Of a DNA stretch of 64,000 nucleotides, positions 36,520-45,787 are shown piece by piece; position 1 is the stretch's first letter; the number at the start of each line of letters is the position of its first letter. This stretch comes from Marinobacter sp. 1-4A. GTDB lineage: Bacteria > Pseudomonadota > Gammaproteobacteria > Pseudomonadales > Oleiphilaceae. Under the pieces are notes generated by a model. That model was not told the DNA's origin, searched no databases, and was given only the letters and a program-made list of their open reading frames with translations. Location of the stretch: positions 1 through 64,000 of the forward strand of contig NZ_VCGY01000011.1 in the NCBI RefSeq assembly GCF_016597725.1. Reading direction: 5' to 3'. Made by a program: the position numbers and the translations under genes.

Positions 36520-37257
36520 TTAGCCAAGGCGTTGGCGCAAAGCCTCGTACAAGCAAACACCTGTGGCTACGGACACATTCAGGCTATCCACGTGGCCAAG
36601 CATGGGGATGTTAATCAGTTGATCGCAGTGTTCTCTCGTGAGCCGACGCATACCTTTGCCTTCGGCACCCATCACAAGCGCAATCGGGCCTTTGAAATCT
36701 GCCTGATACAAGGTTGCTTTTGCTTCACCAGCTGTACCGACCAACCAGACTCCCTGATCCTGCAAAGTACGCAGAAAACGCGCCAAGTTCGTTACGCGTA
36801 CAAACGGTACAGTCTCTGCCGCACCGCAGGCGACTTTGCGAGCGACCGGAGTCAATGAAGCAGATTTATCTTTGGGTACAATAACCGCCTGCACACCAAC
36901 CGCGTCACAGGTACGCATGCACGCACCCAGATTGTGGGGATCGGTTACGCCATCCAGCACCAATAAGAATGGAGGCTTGTCACTCGCTGCGAGCTGGGCC
37001 AGAAGATCGTCTTCACTCCACTCCCTACTCTCGCTAACCGCAGCAACAACACCCTGATGAACCCCACCAACGCGCTCATCGAGCTCACGGCGATGAACAA
37101 CCGCCCATCGAACACCCAGCTCTTCTAGTGTGTCCGTGATGGTTTTTACACGCTTATCCTGCCGGCCAGTCTGAATCCAGACTTGCTGTAGCCTTTCTGG
37201 CTCACGCTTGAGAACAGCCTCAACCGCGTGCCAGCCAAATACAAATTCTTCAGACAC
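36520..37257 (-). CDS. rlmB: 23S rRNA G2251 2'-O-methyltransferase
   Basis: A SPOUT-fold methyltransferase with 245 residues (E. coli 243). The N-terminal L30e-like RNA-binding domain covers about 1-75; the catalytic knot motifs are LDGVTDPHNLGACMRT near 99-114, MGAEGKGMRRL near 196-206 and IPMLGHVDSLNVSVATG near 216-232. The start is GTG 37257. It lies 15 bases after rnr, the usual rnr-rlmB pair. Confidence 0.95.
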   Translation of the reverse strand: MSEEFVFGWHAVEAVLKREPERLQQVWIQTGRQDKRVKTITDTLEELGVRWAVVHRRELDERVGGVHQGVVAAVSESREWSEDDLLAQLAASDKPPFLLVLDGVTDPHNLGACMRTCDAVGVQAVIVPKDKSASLTPVARKVACGAAETVPFVRVTNLARFLRTLQDQGVWLVGTAGEAKATLYQADFKGPIALVMGAEGKGMRRLTREHCDQLINIPMLGHVDSLNVSVATGVCLYEALRQRLG

Positions 37258-37272
37258 TGATTCGGCTTCCTA

Positions 37273-39804
37273 TTACTTATCTGTCTTGCGCGACTTCCGC
37301 GGTCTGCTGGGGCCTGCGGGCTTTCCCGACGCTTTTTTCGGCTTCTTACCGGCTTCGCTAGCTGCATCCGCTACCAATTGGGCTTTCGCACTGCGAGGCT
37401 TGCTCGCACTTGCAGGCTTATCTTTTTTGCCGGGCTTTTCACCCTTCCCGGATTTAGCCCCAGAGGGCGCACCTCCGCGACCACGGCCTTTCTCGGAACG
37501 CTTCCCATCTTTGCCACGCGGGTCACGCTTGGCAACGCTCAAAGCGTCACGATCCGCTTGCCGACGCTTCGGCTCGCTGACCAACTCCAAATCAATCTTG
37601 CGATCCTCCATGCCCACCCGCACGACACGAACACGCAATTCATCTCCCAAGCGGAAACTGATAGCCGTGCGCTCGCCAATCAAGCGATGCTTAGCAGGGT
37701 CATGATGAAAGTAGTCGCCATTGAGGGTAGAGACATGCACCAAGCCTTCGATGTACACGCCAGAGAGCTGAACAAAGAAACCGAACGGCACAACTGCCGC
37801 TATTACCCCGTCATACTCTTCGCCAACGTGGTCGCTGAGGAATTCGCATTTGAGCCACGCCATGACATCACGGGTAGCATCATCAGCGCGGCGCTCGGTC
37901 ATGGACACGTGCTCGCCCAACTGCTCCATTTTGGCGTAATCGTAGGGGTACTCCACCAGCGTCGAATCAAATACCGCTGGCGACACAACATCTTTTGTGA
38001 CTTCTGGATTGTGGATGCGAGACTTAATTGCCCGATGCACAATGAGGTCAGGGTAACGGCGAATCGGCGAAGTAAAGTGGGCGTAGCTTGGAAAACCTAG
38101 GCCAAAGTGACCACTCTCTTCCGGACTGTAAACAGCCTGACTCAATGAGCGCAACATAACCGTTTGGATAACGTTGGCGTCCGGCCGATCAACGATCTGG
38201 GACAGTAACGCCTGATAATCCGCTGAGGTAGGCTTATCACCACCGCCCAACTGCAGGCCAAGCTCACCTAGAAACAGACGCACCGAATTGAGCCGTTCTT
38301 CCGAAGGGCCATCATGCACTCGGTATAGCGCTGGCATTTTGTGCTTTTTGAGGAATCGCGCCGCTGCCACGTTTGCGCACAGCATGCACTCCTCTACAAT
38401 TTTATGGGCGTCGTTACGGTGTACCGGCACAATCTCTTCGATTTTGCGCTGCGCATCAAAAACAATGCGGGTTTCCGTCGTTTCAAAATCTATAGCGCCG
38501 CGCTCCGTTCGAGCTTTGCGCAGCAGCTTATAAAGATCGTACAAATGATGTAGGTGTGGAAGTACGTCGGCATACTGAGCAGACAAGCGATACCCGGGCT
38601 CGGAATCTGGCCGCTCCAACATATCGCTGACTTTGTTGTAAGTAAGCCGCGCATGGCTGCGCATAACCGCCTGATAGAAGGTGTACCCACTGATATTGCC
38701 AGCTGCGCTAATGGTCATGTCTGCCACCATGCAGAGGCGATCCACATCGGGGTTCAATGAGCACAAACCGTTGGACAGCTTCTCCGGAAGCATAGGCACC
38801 ACGTGATCCGGGAAGTACACAGAGTTGCCCCGACGCAAAGCCTCTTCATCGAGCGGCGAACCTGTACGCACATAGTGAGAGACGTCAGCTATCGCCACCA
38901 CCAAGCGATACGCACCCCGCCCTCTGGGCTCGCAGTATATGGCATCATCAAAATCCCGGGCCGTCTCATCATCAATGGTAACCAGCCGCATGTTGCGGAT
39001 ATCTACCCGGTTCTTTTTATCCTTTTCCTCCACCTCGGCAGCAATAGCCGCCGCCTGCTCGCCCACTTCGGTTGGCCAACTGTGAGGAATGTCGTAAGAG
39101 CGGATAGCCACATCAATCTCCATCCCAGGGGCCATATGCTCCCCTAAAACCTCGACTATTTTGCCTGTGGGCTGGGTACGAACCGTAGGCTGGCGCACAA
39201 TATCCACAACAACATATTGCCCCGGGTAGGCGTCGCCTACATGCTCATCCGGTATCAGCACTTCGTGGTTAATGCGGGCATTTTCTGGCACTACAAACGC
39301 AATACCACTTTCTTTAAAGAAGCGCCCAACCGTTTGGTGAGTGCGATGCTCAATAACATCAACAATAACACCTTCACGTCGACCCTTTTCATCTACCCGA
39401 TCTACCCGGGCGGCAACACGATCGCCGTGAAAAACTTGGCGCATTTGCCGCGCGGTGAGAAACAGATCCGACCCGCCGTCGTCTGGCACTAAAAACCCGA
39501 AACCGTCTTTGTGCCCGATAACACGACCGCTGACCAGATCAGCCTCTTCAATGGGCAGATACGCGTCACGGCGATTACAAATAAGCTGGCCGTCCCGGCA
39601 CATGGCAATAAGCCGACGCCTGAGTGCTTCGATACCTTCCGGGTCTGCCTGACCAAGCTCGGAACACAATGTTTCGTGCGTTGCCGGCGCGCCCCGCTCT
39701 TTCAGGTGCGCAAGTATAAATTCCCGACTCTGAATCGGGTTGTCGTAATTTTGAGCCTCACGACCAGCATGAGGGTCTTTACGCTTTTTATTTCTGGAAA
39801 CCAT
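37273..39804 (-). CDS. rnr: Ribonuclease R
   Basis: A processive 3'-5' exoribonuclease for structured RNA and rRNA or tmRNA quality control. It has 843 residues (E. coli 813). An N-terminal HTH (about 20-75) and two cold-shock domains (about 80-230) precede the RNB domain, whose catalytic block DDETARDFDDAIYCE near 276-290 holds four metal-binding Asp residues; the S1 domain covers about 640-725. The last roughly 110 residues are a very basic Lys/Arg/Ser/Ala tail that may bind ribosomes or RNA. It is first of rnr-rlmB. Confidence 0.97.
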   Translation of the reverse strand: MVSRNKKRKDPHAGREAQNYDNPIQSREFILAHLKERGAPATHETLCSELGQADPEGIEALRRRLIAMCRDGQLICNRRDAYLPIEEADLVSGRVIGHKDGFGFLVPDDGGSDLFLTARQMRQVFHGDRVAARVDRVDEKGRREGVIVDVIEHRTHQTVGRFFKESGIAFVVPENARINHEVLIPDEHVGDAYPGQYVVVDIVRQPTVRTQPTGKIVEVLGEHMAPGMEIDVAIRSYDIPHSWPTEVGEQAAAIAAEVEEKDKKNRVDIRNMRLVTIDDETARDFDDAIYCEPRGRGAYRLVVAIADVSHYVRTGSPLDEEALRRGNSVYFPDHVVPMLPEKLSNGLCSLNPDVDRLCMVADMTISAAGNISGYTFYQAVMRSHARLTYNKVSDMLERPDSEPGYRLSAQYADVLPHLHHLYDLYKLLRKARTERGAIDFETTETRIVFDAQRKIEEIVPVHRNDAHKIVEECMLCANVAAARFLKKHKMPALYRVHDGPSEERLNSVRLFLGELGLQLGGGDKPTSADYQALLSQIVDRPDANVIQTVMLRSLSQAVYSPEESGHFGLGFPSYAHFTSPIRRYPDLIVHRAIKSRIHNPEVTKDVVSPAVFDSTLVEYPYDYAKMEQLGEHVSMTERRADDATRDVMAWLKCEFLSDHVGEEYDGVIAAVVPFGFFVQLSGVYIEGLVHVSTLNGDYFHHDPAKHRLIGERTAISFRLGDELRVRVVRVGMEDRKIDLELVSEPKRRQADRDALSVAKRDPRGKDGKRSEKGRGRGGAPSGAKSGKGEKPGKKDKPASASKPRSAKAQLVADAASEAGKKPKKASGKPAGPSRPRKSRKTDK

Positions 39805-39944
39805 TAAAATCCTTGCTCAATGCGGCGCCACAGCGGCGCTGTTCATATTCATTTGCAACATAGTATACGTTGGTATACGCAACCTGCCTAACAACCCACC
39901 TTTTATAGGCACAAATACCTGCCGCCCACATAAGGAAAAAATGT

Positions 39945-39973
39945 TTGACAGCTTAAGCGGGAATTACTAAAGT
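39945..39973 (+). promoter_or_regulatory. Sigma-70 promoter for tRNA-Leu
   Basis: TTGACA (39945-39950), 17-base spacer, TAAAGT (39968-39973), then a GC-rich ACGCGCC discriminator. The tRNA begins 85 bases downstream. Confidence 0.85.
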
Positions 39974-40058
39974 ACGCGCCATCAGATGAGTCATCACTTT
40001 CATCTTTGGCAGAAGTGTCCGGTTTTCAACTAACTAAGGGCAACTCTGCAAATCACCT

Positions 40059-40145
40059 GCCGAGGTGGTGAAATTGGTAGACACGCTAGCTTCAGGTGCT
40101 AGTGGGGGCAACCCCGTGGAGGTTCAAGTCCTCTCCTCGGCACCA
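40059..40145 (+). tRNA. tRNA-Leu (anticodon CAG)
   Basis: An 87-base class II tRNA with encoded CCA and a long variable arm (TGGGGGCAACCCCG). Acceptor GCCGAGG pairs with CCTCGGC; anticodon stem CTAGC/GCTAG holds loop TTCAGGT with anticodon CAG; T arm GAGGTTCAAGTCCTC. It is transcribed alone; a weak 7-bp hairpin (40145-40163) follows without a T tract. Confidence 0.97.
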
Positions 40146-40280
40146 TTTCTCTCTCCGAGAAATGAGCATTCCCATACTGATCAATTATCGCCGACAGACC
40201 ACATCAGGCATCACTGCATGCTTTTTTGGGTGCTTTTGTCTATGCGCAAGGTAAGCTCCCTAGCACCGCGAAGCCGCTGG

Positions 40281-42161
40281 TCATTCCAGCAGCTCGACAA
40301 GGTATTCCGATAGGTTTTGGTAACGATAGGCTACCCGTGCAAATACGCCGGAGGGCACCTTCTCAAATTCCCGACCACAAGCACGACCGCCGCCATAAGT
40401 CTTAAGGAACGCCTCCTGAATAAGATTGGGGGTGCCGCCTCGAGGGGTTTCGCTGGTTCTTGCGGGATAATACAACGCCCACTCAAAACCATTCTCAGCA
40501 TCTACATTGCTAAGCTGTGACAGTTGTGGCGCGAGGAACCCGTAACTTAGAGGCCGATTAAGGCCGGCTCGGGTATCAAACTCCAAAGAAAGCCCAACAA
40601 ACCCAACTGGCTGGGGCTCGTAGCCAGAGAATGCATACTCGTGGAACCCTGTAACTACCTGCGCTGCGTTCTCTGCATCCACTTTCTCTTCAATCGTGCA
40701 GCTTTGGAGCCCGCCGCTGTAAATCATTGATTCCAGCTCAACACCGTCTTCCAATAGCTGGTAACCGGGGAAGCCAGCAGGTGCATTGGAAAGCTCAGGG
40801 ACCAAGGTGCGAGTTGAAGTGCCACCTTGCGGGGAGGTCTGCGCAACCAATTCTCTCAGCTGGCCGTTGTCAAAGTTCCAGCTATAAGTTACCTCCGGGC
40901 TTCCTCCCAACTCTGTCGACCCGGGCACTACGCCTTCATTCTGGTAGCAGGTGGTGACGGTTTCGAAGCTGGCCGAGCGGTTAGCCCAATCAAACACCAA
41001 GCGCTCATCAACGCCGGGGTTATCATAGGCAATTTTGCTTTGTGGCGACAAAGATGCAGAGGGCAACCACTGAGTGCTTAGTTGTGCCATATACCCATTA
41101 ACGCTGACCAACCTTGCAATTTCTTGCATGGAGGGCGCAAGACAGCCTTCTGAAGATATGGACTGCAAGCGCCCGTCCTCGCTGTAATCAAACGTCAGCT
41201 CGGCGGAAATCAGTAAATCCGAACGGTTGGCCGGAAGCTTGTCTGAGCGGTCTGGCTGGGCATAGATTTGCTGGCTTGTCAGCAGCAGCGGATCACTCAA
41301 TTCCAGCGGCACCTGAGGCAAATCAATCAGGTCAACATCCACGTTTGCATAGTTACCCTGAGCCGCTGAATCGACAGCGGCAATCACATCACCCGCGTTC
41401 TGTACCATAGATACGCCCAGCAAAAACGCCGCAGGACGAGTTAGCAGGCGCTCGGTGCCATCGCTATCAGGCTTGGCCAGTAAATCGTTATAGGCATCCG
41501 GAAATTGGCTGGCCATAAAGCGTGCCATAGCTCGCGCGTAGGCATGGGCCTGATCGTCTTCGGCAAGCACATAGTCTCGCAATAGGTTGATGCCTACCAG
41601 ACTGGCCAACGACGAATCTGCTGTCCCAAACAAGGACTCCAAAGCTATAAGGCGGCGGAATCGGGCAAGGGTTGTAAGCGGCGTAATATTGCGAACACCC
41701 GGCTCTGCCGAGAGCATAAACGCGCGGGGAACAGCAACATCCCCGCTGCGGGTTTGTTCTACCGTTTTACCGGGAAGCGCTAGAGCGTGGAGGGGAAATG
41801 CGCGCGGATCAATATTGGGGCCGATCTTCGGCTCGATCGCGAGCTCTGATGTATCCAGCGTAAACTGACCACCTTCGCCACTCATGGCAGTTGGCTCTCC
41901 GGAAGTCAGGACAACCTTGCGCCCGGAAGCCAGCTCATACTCCATTGGCCCAGGTGTGTACTGGCTGTCGCCATCCATATCCAGCCATACGCGAGCATTT
42001 TTCAGGTAGCCGTCTATCACCCTGCCGGTATAGGGTGCCGGATCGCTGTATTGCACACCGTCAAAGTCGCGCCCGTCTTCCGGCAGCTCATCAGATTCCT
42101 TGCCGCAACCGGCAATGGCGAGAAAAAGTACAGAAACAGGCAGGAATATAAGGGGTCTCAT
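40281..42161 (-). CDS. Large lipoprotein of unknown function
   Basis: A 626-residue secreted lipoprotein: signal MRPLIFLPVSVLFLAIAGC with lipobox IAGC (Cys near 19) and a short acidic linker. A calcium-loop-like segment, WLDMDGDSQYTPGPMEYE near 60-77, follows GRVIDGYLKNARV; this DGY-x-V-x-DxDGD pattern is shared by many surface and adhesin-type proteins. Helical PLTTLARFRRLIAL lies near 165-178. The second half (about 330-620) is beta-rich and repetitive in Gln, Ser and Tyr, with scattered Cys residues. No enzyme family recognised. ATG 42161 is preferred over GTG 42164. It is monocistronic. Confidence 0.8.
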   Translation of the reverse strand: MRPLIFLPVSVLFLAIAGCGKESDELPEDGRDFDGVQYSDPAPYTGRVIDGYLKNARVWLDMDGDSQYTPGPMEYELASGRKVVLTSGEPTAMSGEGGQFTLDTSELAIEPKIGPNIDPRAFPLHALALPGKTVEQTRSGDVAVPRAFMLSAEPGVRNITPLTTLARFRRLIALESLFGTADSSLASLVGINLLRDYVLAEDDQAHAYARAMARFMASQFPDAYNDLLAKPDSDGTERLLTRPAAFLLGVSMVQNAGDVIAAVDSAAQGNYANVDVDLIDLPQVPLELSDPLLLTSQQIYAQPDRSDKLPANRSDLLISAELTFDYSEDGRLQSISSEGCLAPSMQEIARLVSVNGYMAQLSTQWLPSASLSPQSKIAYDNPGVDERLVFDWANRSASFETVTTCYQNEGVVPGSTELGGSPEVTYSWNFDNGQLRELVAQTSPQGGTSTRTLVPELSNAPAGFPGYQLLEDGVELESMIYSGGLQSCTIEEKVDAENAAQVVTGFHEYAFSGYEPQPVGFVGLSLEFDTRAGLNRPLSYGFLAPQLSQLSNVDAENGFEWALYYPARTSETPRGGTPNLIQEAFLKTYGGGRACGREFEKVPSGVFARVAYRYQNLSEYLVELLE

Positions 42162-42265
42162 CACGGCAACCGTTTATCCTTGTTAGAGGTTGTGCCGATA
42201 CTTTAGGGGATGTGGCGGCCAGAGACCTTGATAGGTTTGGCAATCTGTAAAGATTGGTAACAAGA

Positions 42266-42291
42266 AAACCCCGGGAATGACCCCGGGGTTT
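42266..42291. terminator. Terminator after the acyl-CoA dehydrogenase gene
   Basis: AAACCCCGGG (42266-42275) pairs with CCCGGGGTTT (42282-42291), loop AATGAC, 13 bases beyond the minus-strand stop at 42305 and followed by TCTTG. It also isolates the lipoprotein gene. Confidence 0.85.
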
Positions 42292-42304
42292 CGTTTAGAG
42301 CCGC

Positions 42305-43444
42305 TTAAAACGCCCGCGCAACGATCTCTTTCATTATCTCGTTGGTTCCGCCGTATATGCGCTGAACCCTCGAATCAGCCCAGGCGCGGGCAATCGGGTA
42401 TTCCCACATGTATCCGTAGCCGCCATGCAACTGAACACATTCATCCATAACCCGGCACTGCAGGTCTGTTGTGTACTGTTTCAACATAGCCGCAGTAGGA
42501 ATATCGAGCTTCTTATCAAGGTGAAGCTCAAGGCAGCGATCGGTGAATACTCTGGCGGCGGTTATTTCTGCTTTCATCTCCGCCATTTTGAAACGAGTGT
42601 TCTGGAATTTAATCACCGGCTTACCAAAAGCTTTACGCTCTTTCACGTAATCCAGCGTCCACTGCCAAGCGGCTTCTGCGGCAGCAATAGCTGTTAGTCC
42701 GATCTGCAAACGCTCGGCAGGCAGCTCCTGCATCAACTGAACAAAGCCCTGCCCTTCTCTGGAGCCCAAGAGGTGAGTAACCGGAACTTTTACATCCTGA
42801 AAAAACAGCTCGGATGTGTCCTGAGCTTTCATGCCCACTTTATTCAGGTTCTGCCCTTTTTCAAACCCTTCCCAGGCGGATTCAACCAGCAGCAAGCTGA
42901 TGCCTTTGGCGCCCTCTTTGGGGTCAGTTTTGGCAACAACAATCACTAGGTCAGCCATCTGGCCATTGGTGATAAAGGTTTTGGAACCATTCAAAATATA
43001 GTGGTCGCCATCCTTTAACGCAGTCGTTTTTACGCCCTGCAAATCGGAACCGGCACCCGGCTCACTCATAGCGATAGCGGTAATGATTTCGCCAGAGGCC
43101 ATCTTAGGCAGATAGTGTTTTTTCTGCTCTTCCGAGCCGTGATTCAGAATGTAGGGAGCAACGATGTCGGAATGCAATGTCCAGCCGATGCCAGAAAGAC
43201 CCGCGCGGGAGACTTCTTCCATAATCACCGCACTGTAGCGGAAGTCTGCACCTACACCGCCATATTCTTCAGGCATGGTTGGGCACAGGAATCCCAACTC
43301 ACCGGCTTTCTGCCATAGTTCGCGGCTGACCTGACCATCTTTTTCCCACTGCTCGTGGTATGGCGCGGCCTCTTGCTCAAGAAATTTCCGGACAGAATCA
43401 CGAAAGCCGTCAAGGTCTGCGTCGAAGAGCGTACGTGGAATCAT
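42305..43444 (-). CDS. Acyl-CoA dehydrogenase
   Basis: A FAD enzyme that introduces the alpha-beta double bond in acyl-CoA, passing electrons to ETF. It has 379 residues with the three-domain ACAD build. The FAD-binding signature AMSEPGAGSDLQG lies near 129-141, TGQMADLVIV-type beta domain near 165, and the C-terminal QLHGGYGYM and IYGGTNEIMKEIVAR near 343-351 and 364-378. The catalytic Glu position appears as the Glu of GGTNE. Substrate chain length is unknown. It is monocistronic with a terminator; no other beta-oxidation genes are nearby. Confidence 0.92.
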   Translation of the reverse strand: MIPRTLFDADLDGFRDSVRKFLEQEAAPYHEQWEKDGQVSRELWQKAGELGFLCPTMPEEYGGVGADFRYSAVIMEEVSRAGLSGIGWTLHSDIVAPYILNHGSEEQKKHYLPKMASGEIITAIAMSEPGAGSDLQGVKTTALKDGDHYILNGSKTFITNGQMADLVIVVAKTDPKEGAKGISLLLVESAWEGFEKGQNLNKVGMKAQDTSELFFQDVKVPVTHLLGSREGQGFVQLMQELPAERLQIGLTAIAAAEAAWQWTLDYVKERKAFGKPVIKFQNTRFKMAEMKAEITAARVFTDRCLELHLDKKLDIPTAAMLKQYTTDLQCRVMDECVQLHGGYGYMWEYPIARAWADSRVQRIYGGTNEIMKEIVARAF

Positions 43445-43529
43445 GGTAAACCTCAGTCAGTGAACAATGTTGTAATTAACGTTCACCAAGTCTCTTCTGG
43501 CAGCCACAATTGCTCAATGGTTAAAACCA

Positions 43530-44213
43530 TCAATCCTGCTGACCAAAACCATCGTTGCGGTCCACTTTGGCATTAACCCGAGCCTCGCCCCAGCGGGGCA
43601 TTAAGTCTTGAGGCAAATCTAGGTGGTCAAGAAGTCGGGCCACAATAAAGTCCACAAGATCCTCCACAGACTCCGGCCTATGATAGAACCCCGGACTGGC
43701 AGGCATGATGACAGCACCCATTTGGGTCAGCCGCAGCATGTTTTCCAGATGCACTTGCGAGTACGGAGATTCGCGGGTCACTAGAATAAGTTGGCGTCGC
43801 TCTTTAAGAGCTACATCACCGGCACGCTCAATCAGATTATTACTGGCTCCGGTGGCCAGTGCTGACAGGGTTCCGGTGCTGCAAGGGCAGACCACCAAAG
43901 GTGCCTTTTCCCCAGACCCGGAAGCGGGAGGCGAAAACCAGTCTTCGCGCCCAAACACCAATACTTGCCCGGGCTGGGCAGATGCGTATTCCGATAACGC
44001 TTTTTGCATAGCTGACGGGCTTCCCGGCAGCTTTAGTTCCGTTTCAGTCGCGATAACAATCTGTGCTGCCTTGCTCACCATTACGTGAACCCTGCAGCCT
44101 GCTGCCACCAGACATTGGAGCAGGCGCAGCCCATACTGGGCACCGGAAGCCCCGGTGAACGCCAGATTTATAGTTCGAGCTTCCGACAGACTATCGGGCG
44201 TATTTTGAGTCAA
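43530..44213 (-). CDS. ubiX: Flavin prenyltransferase UbiX
   Basis: Makes prenylated FMN, the cofactor of the UbiD decarboxylase in ubiquinone synthesis. It has 227 residues. FMN-binding GASGAQYGLRLL lies near 26-37, PCSTGTLSALATG near 121-133 contains the conserved Ser/Thr contacts, and SPYSQVHLENM near 161-171 and MPASPGFYHRP near 182-192 complete the site. The start is TTG 44213, supported by AAGGAG nine bases upstream. It lies 24 bases after mpl, so the two are likely co-transcribed. Confidence 0.93.
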   Translation of the reverse strand: MTQNTPDSLSEARTINLAFTGASGAQYGLRLLQCLVAAGCRVHVMVSKAAQIVIATETELKLPGSPSAMQKALSEYASAQPGQVLVFGREDWFSPPASGSGEKAPLVVCPCSTGTLSALATGASNNLIERAGDVALKERRQLILVTRESPYSQVHLENMLRLTQMGAVIMPASPGFYHRPESVEDLVDFIVARLLDHLDLPQDLMPRWGEARVNAKVDRNDGFGQQD

Positions 44214-44237
44214 CGATATAACTCCTTGTGAGCCGGT

Positions 44238-45632
44238 TTAGCCATGGATACGTTCAAGCTCGGCTATGAGCTTACCGTGAATGCCACCAAAACCACCGTT
44301 GCTCATGACAACGATGTGGCAGGGGCTCGGCAGATCAGCCGTTACACGCTCGATCAGCCCTTCTACACTAGTCTCTACAAGGTGCTTTCCGGAGTCCGGG
44401 TTATCGGCCTGCCATGCGGAGACCAACTCCGGTAGCCAGTCCATGTTGTTCAGATTGGCCCAATAGACTTTATCTGCCAACGCGGCACTCGGCAGTAACC
44501 TATGCTGGTGAACACCCTGTTTCATCGTATTAGAGCGGGGCTCGATAAGAGCAATAACCGGCTCCTCGCCCACCTGATTGCGCAACCCGTCCAGCGTTGT
44601 TTCTATGGCCGTTGGGTGATGGGCAAAGTCGTCGTAGACCTTCACGCCGCCAACGTCTGCAAGCAGTTCCATACGACGCTTCACACCGGAAAAACGGCAC
44701 AGCGCCGCCACCGCATAATCCGGCGTTACGCCCACATGTTTTGCCGCCGCAATAGCTGCGAGAGCGTTGCGAACATTATGCAGGCCCGTTTGGCTCCACT
44801 TCACCACGGCAACGGGCTGTTCATGGTGAACAACCATAAATCGACTGCCATCCTCGGATAACAATTCCGCACGCCAATCAACCGAAGCGGCTATTTCGCT
44901 ACCGATAGCCATATCCTGCACCGGGCTCCAGCACCCCATAGCAAGAGCTTTGTCCAGATGCTCATCCAAGCTCGGCCGAATAATCAATCCTTGGGAAGGA
45001 ACCGTACGAACCAGATGGTGGAACTGACGCTCAATCGCTTCAACATTGTCGAAAATATCGGCGTGATCAAACTCAAGATTATTCAGGATAAGAGTATGGG
45101 GGCGGTAATGAACAAACTTGGAACGCTTGTCAAAAAAGGCGCTGTCGTACTCATCGGCTTCAATGACAAAAAAGTCGCTGTCACCAAGGCTGGCCGAAAC
45201 CGGAAAATCCTTGGGCACCCCACCCACCAAATACCCCGGAGCAAGCCCTGCCTGATCTAAAATCCAGAGCAGCATGGCGGTGGTGGTGGTTTTTCCATGG
45301 GTACCGGCCACCGCCATAACCCAACGGTGCCGAAGCACTTCGCGGGCGAGCCACTCGGGGCCAGACATGTAATCAATATTGCGATTGAGCACGGCTTCCA
45401 CCTCGGGATTGCCCCGGGACATCGCATTGCCAATCAGCACCAGATCAGGCTTTGGCTTCAGGTGCTCTGCACTAAAGCCATCCATCAGGCTGATACCTTG
45501 CGCTTCTAACTGGGTACTCATGGGCGGATAAACGCCCTGATCAGAACCGGTAACCCTGTGGCCAAGCTCCCTCGCCAGAACAGCCAAGCTGCCCATGAAT
45601 GTGCCACAAATCCCCAGTATATGAATATGCAT
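44238..45632 (-). CDS. mpl: UDP-MurNAc:tripeptide ligase (murein recycling)
   Basis: Mpl reattaches the recycled tripeptide L-Ala-gamma-D-Glu-mDAP to UDP-MurNAc. ATG 45632 gives 464 residues starting MHIHILGICGTFMG (E. coli 457); 11 further upstream codons look spurious. The Mur-ligase ATP loop GTHGKTTTTAML lies near 108-119, the NLEFDHADIF motif near 184-193, and the C-terminal SNGGFGGIHGKL near 445-456 is Mpl-typical. It is divergent from the PPi-PFK gene, with a 155-base gap. Confidence 0.95.
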   Translation of the reverse strand: MHIHILGICGTFMGSLAVLARELGHRVTGSDQGVYPPMSTQLEAQGISLMDGFSAEHLKPKPDLVLIGNAMSRGNPEVEAVLNRNIDYMSGPEWLAREVLRHRWVMAVAGTHGKTTTTAMLLWILDQAGLAPGYLVGGVPKDFPVSASLGDSDFFVIEADEYDSAFFDKRSKFVHYRPHTLILNNLEFDHADIFDNVEAIERQFHHLVRTVPSQGLIIRPSLDEHLDKALAMGCWSPVQDMAIGSEIAASVDWRAELLSEDGSRFMVVHHEQPVAVVKWSQTGLHNVRNALAAIAAAKHVGVTPDYAVAALCRFSGVKRRMELLADVGGVKVYDDFAHHPTAIETTLDGLRNQVGEEPVIALIEPRSNTMKQGVHQHRLLPSAALADKVYWANLNNMDWLPELVSAWQADNPDSGKHLVETSVEGLIERVTADLPSPCHIVVMSNGGFGGIHGKLIAELERIHG

Positions 45633-45787
45633 TCGCCGACTGTCCTCTGCGTTGAAACCCGACAAGCCTCCCGTATCCGCCCCATCCCGTCAAGAGCATC
45701 GCTATCCGCATTTCCAGCCATGAAAATCATCAGCATTTGACGTATCATCTGCGCCATTGTCGAACCAGCAGGAGGTTCCATCCCGAG

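Noticed and set aside
36116-36523. 135-codon plus-strand open frame
   Set aside because: Runs antisense through rpsF, its leader and promoter; no start signal.
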